Shown here one piece after another: positions 5,729-6,546 of a stretch of DNA of 6,546 bases. The DNA is taken from contig NZ_CAXIBN010000172.1 of assembly GCF_964021735.1 (NCBI RefSeq), positions 1 to 6,546 on the forward strand, written 5' to 3'. The stretch comes from Wocania_A sp964021735. Lineage in GTDB: Bacteria; Bacteroidota; Bacteroidia; Flavobacteriales; Flavobacteriaceae. Within the stretch, counting starts at the first letter, position 1. Each line of letters starts with the position of its first letter. Made by a program: the position numbers and the translations under genes. Under the pieces are notes generated by a model. The model was not told the origin of the DNA and did no database searches. It was given only the letters and a program-made list of their open reading frames with translations.

Positions 5729-6546
5729 ATGACATTTGAATTAAAAGCTAAAGATTCTCAAAGTAAAGCTAGAGCAGGAAAAATTACTACAGACCACGGC
5801 GTTATTGAAACACCTATTTTTATGCCTGTTGGTACGGTTGCTACGGTTAAAGGGGTGCATCAGCGTGAGTTGAAAGAAGAAATTAATCCTGATATAATTC
5901 TTGGAAATACTTACCATTTATATCTACGTCCGCAAACTCATATTATTGAAAAAGCTGGTGGATTACATAAATTTATGAATTGGGATAGAAATATTTTAAC
6001 TGATTCTGGAGGGTATCAAGTATATTCACTTTCTGCAAATAGAAAAATAAAAGAAGAAGGTGTAAAATTTAAATCTCATATAGACGGAAGCTACCATACG
6101 TTCACACCAGAAAATGTTATGGAAATTCAGCGCACTATTGGAGCAGATATTATTATGGCTTTTGATGAATGTACACCATATCCTTGTGATTATAATTATG
6201 CCAAACGCTCGATGCACATGACACATCGTTGGTTAGACCGCTGTATAAATCATTTAGAAAAAACGCCATTAAGATACGATTATAGTCAAGCATTTTTTCC
6301 AATAGTACAAGGCAGTACGTATAAAGATTTGCGTAAGCAGTCTGCTGAATATATTGCAAATTCTGGAGCTATTGGTAATGCTATTGGAGGTTTGTCTGTA
6401 GGTGAGCCAGCCGAAGAAATGTATGCCATGACCGAAGTTGTAACCGATATTCTTCCAGAAGATAAACCACGATATTTAATGGGCGTTGGTACGCCAATCA
6501 ATATTTTAGAAAATATTGCGTTAGGTGTAGATATGTTTGATTGTGT
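5729..6546 (+). CDS. tgt: Queuine tRNA-ribosyltransferase (tRNA-guanine transglycosylase), 3' end cut by window
   Basis: In bacteria this enzyme swaps guanine 34 in the anticodon of tRNAs for Asp, Asn, His and Tyr for the queuosine precursor preQ1. The reading frame opens at ATG 5729 and stays open to the right edge: 272 full codons of the usual 375 or so. Visible motifs are GNTYHLYLRP (59-68), the active-site TDSGGYQVYSL with D92, FDECTPYP with D146, the base-recognition VQGS (193-196) and GGLSVGE (220-226), MGVGTP (251-256), and DMFDC with D271, which by family alignment is the covalent nucleophile (D280 in the Zymomonas enzyme). The zinc-binding Cys/His cluster and tRNA-binding tail lie beyond the edge. 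No Shine-Dalgarno is present; the start is chosen because the N-terminus TFELKAKDS matches the family and a -7 box lies just upstream. Minus-strand open frames inside it are shadows. Confidence 0.96.
   Translation, partial: MTFELKAKDSQSKARAGKITTDHGVIETPIFMPVGTVATVKGVHQRELKEEINPDIILGNTYHLYLRPQTHIIEKAGGLHKFMNWDRNILTDSGGYQVYSLSANRKIKEEGVKFKSHIDGSYHTFTPENVMEIQRTIGADIIMAFDECTPYPCDYNYAKRSMHMTHRWLDRCINHLEKTPLRYDYSQAFFPIVQGSTYKDLRKQSAEYIANSGAIGNAIGGLSVGEPAEEMYAMTEVVTDILPEDKPRYLMGVGTPINILENIALGVDMFDC

Noticed and set aside
6026..6501. Three overlapping minus-strand open frames
   Set aside because: All lie inside tgt, whose motifs are intact in the plus frame.

Overview
This window looks like ordinary chromosomal DNA from a member of the Bacteroidota, most likely a marine-type Flavobacteriaceae. 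The reasons are a low GC content (about one third by eye), starts without Shine-Dalgarno sequences but with A-rich leaders, promoters of the Bacteroidota form TTG-N19-TAnnTTTG, a lipoprotein carrying a Bacteroidota surface-export signal, DxDxDG calcium-type repeats, a small outer-membrane barrel of the PorT-like type, and a transketolase split into two genes. Genus and species cannot be decided from this sequence.

Layout, left to right. The 5' part of a tRNA-Lys(UUU) gene on the minus strand runs off the left edge, with a consensus promoter behind it. Next is shikimate kinase (aroK, +). It overlaps tail-to-tail, by 9 bp, a minus-strand pair: an Hsp15-like S4 RNA-binding protein followed by a PyrR-like phosphoribosyltransferase whose key loops are altered. 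The upstream gene of that pair is divergent from a plus-strand lipoprotein with an FKBP-type prolyl isomerase domain and thrombospondin-3-like acidic repeats. The promoters of these two divergent genes interleave in an 81-bp gap. A two-way hairpin terminator separates the lipoprotein from a minus-strand outer-membrane beta-barrel gene. Next comes the two-gene transketolase operon (minus; N-terminal half first, then C-terminal half), with a consensus promoter upstream and a strong terminator downstream. A 332-bp AT-rich intergenic region then leads to queuine tRNA-ribosyltransferase (tgt, +), which is cut by the right edge just after its nucleophilic Asp codon.

How the genes relate. Transketolase makes erythrose-4-phosphate, which feeds the shikimate pathway in which AroK acts, but the two lie in separate transcription units and nothing here shows co-regulation. 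tRNA-Lys, Tgt and the S4 protein all belong to translation, and the lipoprotein and barrel to the cell envelope. I see no mobile element, CRISPR array, toxin-antitoxin pair, defence system or biosynthetic cluster. The items most worth a second look are the divergent PyrR-like protein paired with an S4 protein, and the FKBP/TSP3 lipoprotein with a predicted surface-export signal. I found no convincing evidence of a wholly new system.
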